The notes beneath the pieces were generated by a model. That model saw only the letters and a list, made by a program, of their open reading frames with translations. It made no database searches and was not told the DNA's origin. 45,577 nt of DNA from Rhodospirillaceae bacterium. GTDB taxonomy: Bacteria; Pseudomonadota; Alphaproteobacteria; Rhodospirillales; Rhodospirillaceae. Location: contig SHVO01000005.1 of the NCBI GenBank assembly GCA_009694245.1, positions 1-45,577 on the forward strand. Reading direction: 5' to 3'. Shown one piece after another: positions 45,173 to 45,577 of the stretch. Position numbers and translations under genes: made by a program. Position 1 is the first letter of the stretch; every line of letters starts with the position of its first letter.

Positions 45173-45208
45173 CCTGCCGCAAGAAGTAGGAGGGGGAAAA
45201 GCGGCAGG
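45173..45208. repeat. Hairpin next to the terminator
   Basis: CCTGCCGC (45173-45180) and GCGGCAGG (45201-45208) pair perfectly around a 20-nt purine-rich loop (AAGAAGTAGGAGGGGGAAAA). It lies just upstream of the terminator in the minus direction and may be an RNA processing or 3'-end stabilising element. Confidence 0.5.
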
Positions 45209-45349
45209 CCCTTTGGGTTGTAGCTACATCAATACGCTAGAGTGGATCAGGGCGCATCTGGAACTTCACCAACTGCGGCCCGGAAGCATCCTCGCCGCCC
45301 TCCTGATGCCAGACTGGCTCTGCGGGCGTGCAGACCGGCCACCGTCGGC

Positions 45350-45577
45350 CTAGGCGAGCACGTCCGTGAGCGTCTTCGAAGTCCGGTTCGACTCAGTTCC
45401 CCACGTGCCGATAGGAACGCCCAAGGCCTGCATAACGGTCAGACCGAAGCGCGATACGGTATCGCCCTTGGCCGAAACGTGGATGCCGGTCTTCAAGCGC
45501 CCATTGGCTTTGCCTATGGTCATCAAGGGGATGTTCTCGGTCGAGTGGGTGCGGGCAAAGCCACCGTCGGTCGAATA
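45350..45577 (-). CDS. DUF1552-like protein (C-terminal end, cut by window edge)
   Basis: The last 75 codons of a leftward gene entering from the right edge, stop TAG at 45350-45352. The reading GGFARTHSTENIPLMTIGKA, then GRLKTGIHVSAKGDTVSRFGLTV and QALGVPIGTWGT, follows the layout of the C-terminal end of DUF1552 (related to DUF1501) exported proteins, where a His-x-x-x-x-x-P, G-x-G-G-x-x-x-x-G-R-H and a final G-V-P-x-x-x-F-G are usual. The central glycines are partly replaced (KANGRL), so the match is imperfect. No start is inside the window. A terminator lies 180 bp downstream. Function of the family is unknown. Confidence 0.55.
   Translation of the reverse strand, partial: YSTDGGFARTHSTENIPLMTIGKANGRLKTGIHVSAKGDTVSRFGLTVMQALGVPIGTWGTESNRTSKTLTDVLA

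Larger units (their letters stand above)
45026..45349. other. Intergenic region with terminator and second hairpin
   Basis: No gene is convincing in these 324 bases; the one long frame on the plus strand overlaps strong hairpins. Contents are the leader of the MBL-fold gene, an intrinsic terminator for the DUF1552-like gene (45130-45169) and a second inverted repeat (45173-45208). Confidence 0.6.

Noticed and set aside
45102-45353. 83-codon plus-strand ORF near the right end
   Set aside because: It covers both strong hairpins and the terminator and has no family resemblance; the coding signal there is the DUF1552-like frame on the minus strand at 45350-45577.

Overview
The window reads as a piece of a GC-rich alphaproteobacterial chromosome, most like Rhodospirillales or an uncultured relative. 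The evidence is the LpxC-BamD-RecN-LigA gene order next to the division cluster, the MlaA-MlaC pair, the outer-membrane and lipid A genes, and the absence of phage, insertion sequence or plasmid genes. I found no tRNA, rRNA, CRISPR array, transposase or riboswitch.

Left third (1-17 kb), mostly housekeeping. The forward run is lpxC (3' end), bamD, recN and ligA. A PAS_5 protein and a GIY-YIG protein are divergently arranged. A leftward operon metF-uvrD-prmA-aminopeptidase P is followed by mlaA-mlaC (outer-membrane lipid asymmetry), a DenD-like dehydrogenase and the ABC-F factor ettA.

Middle (17-32 kb), accessory metabolism and envelope. A three-gene forward operon (polyprenyl-phosphate GT2, ChbG/HpnK deacetylase, GT-C transferase) has the same parts as the FlmF2-NaxD-FlmK / Lgm pathways, which put amino sugars on lipid A. 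A tetR-led leftward operon encodes a biotin-dependent acyl-CoA carboxylase whose alpha subunit is split into two genes. Divergent from it are an isovaleryl-CoA-dehydrogenase-type flavoenzyme and a thioredoxin-like 2Fe-2S ferredoxin. The shared 210-bp intergenic region holds two good promoters and two inverted repeats, one lying on the tetR -10 box. A VWA (BatA-like) protein, an EamA exporter, a luciferase-like oxidoreductase and a SoxC-like sulfite dehydrogenase with its monoheme cytochrome c follow.

Right third (32-45.6 kb), catabolic. LldD-type L-lactate dehydrogenase, an unrecognised secreted protein, a secreted NHL beta-propeller and malonyl-CoA decarboxylase are followed by an 860-bp stretch with no convincing gene. 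Then comes the most notable system: a leftward, translationally coupled cluster of a B12-binding subunit, an acyl-CoA ligase, a MeaB-type GTPase and a mutase large subunit, followed by an ACS-family MFS transporter and preceded by a secreted metallo-beta-lactamase-fold hydrolase. The mutase carries Ile91, Asp118 and Gln209, the equivalents of the residues that define 2-hydroxyisobutyryl-CoA mutase (HcmA) rather than methylmalonyl- or isobutyryl-CoA mutase. The cluster is therefore best read as a 2-hydroxyisobutyrate uptake, activation and isomerisation pathway delivering 3-hydroxybutyryl-CoA. The right edge cuts a DUF1552-like gene with a clear intrinsic terminator behind it.

All functional calls come from reading the sequence and recalled family knowledge; no database search was run.
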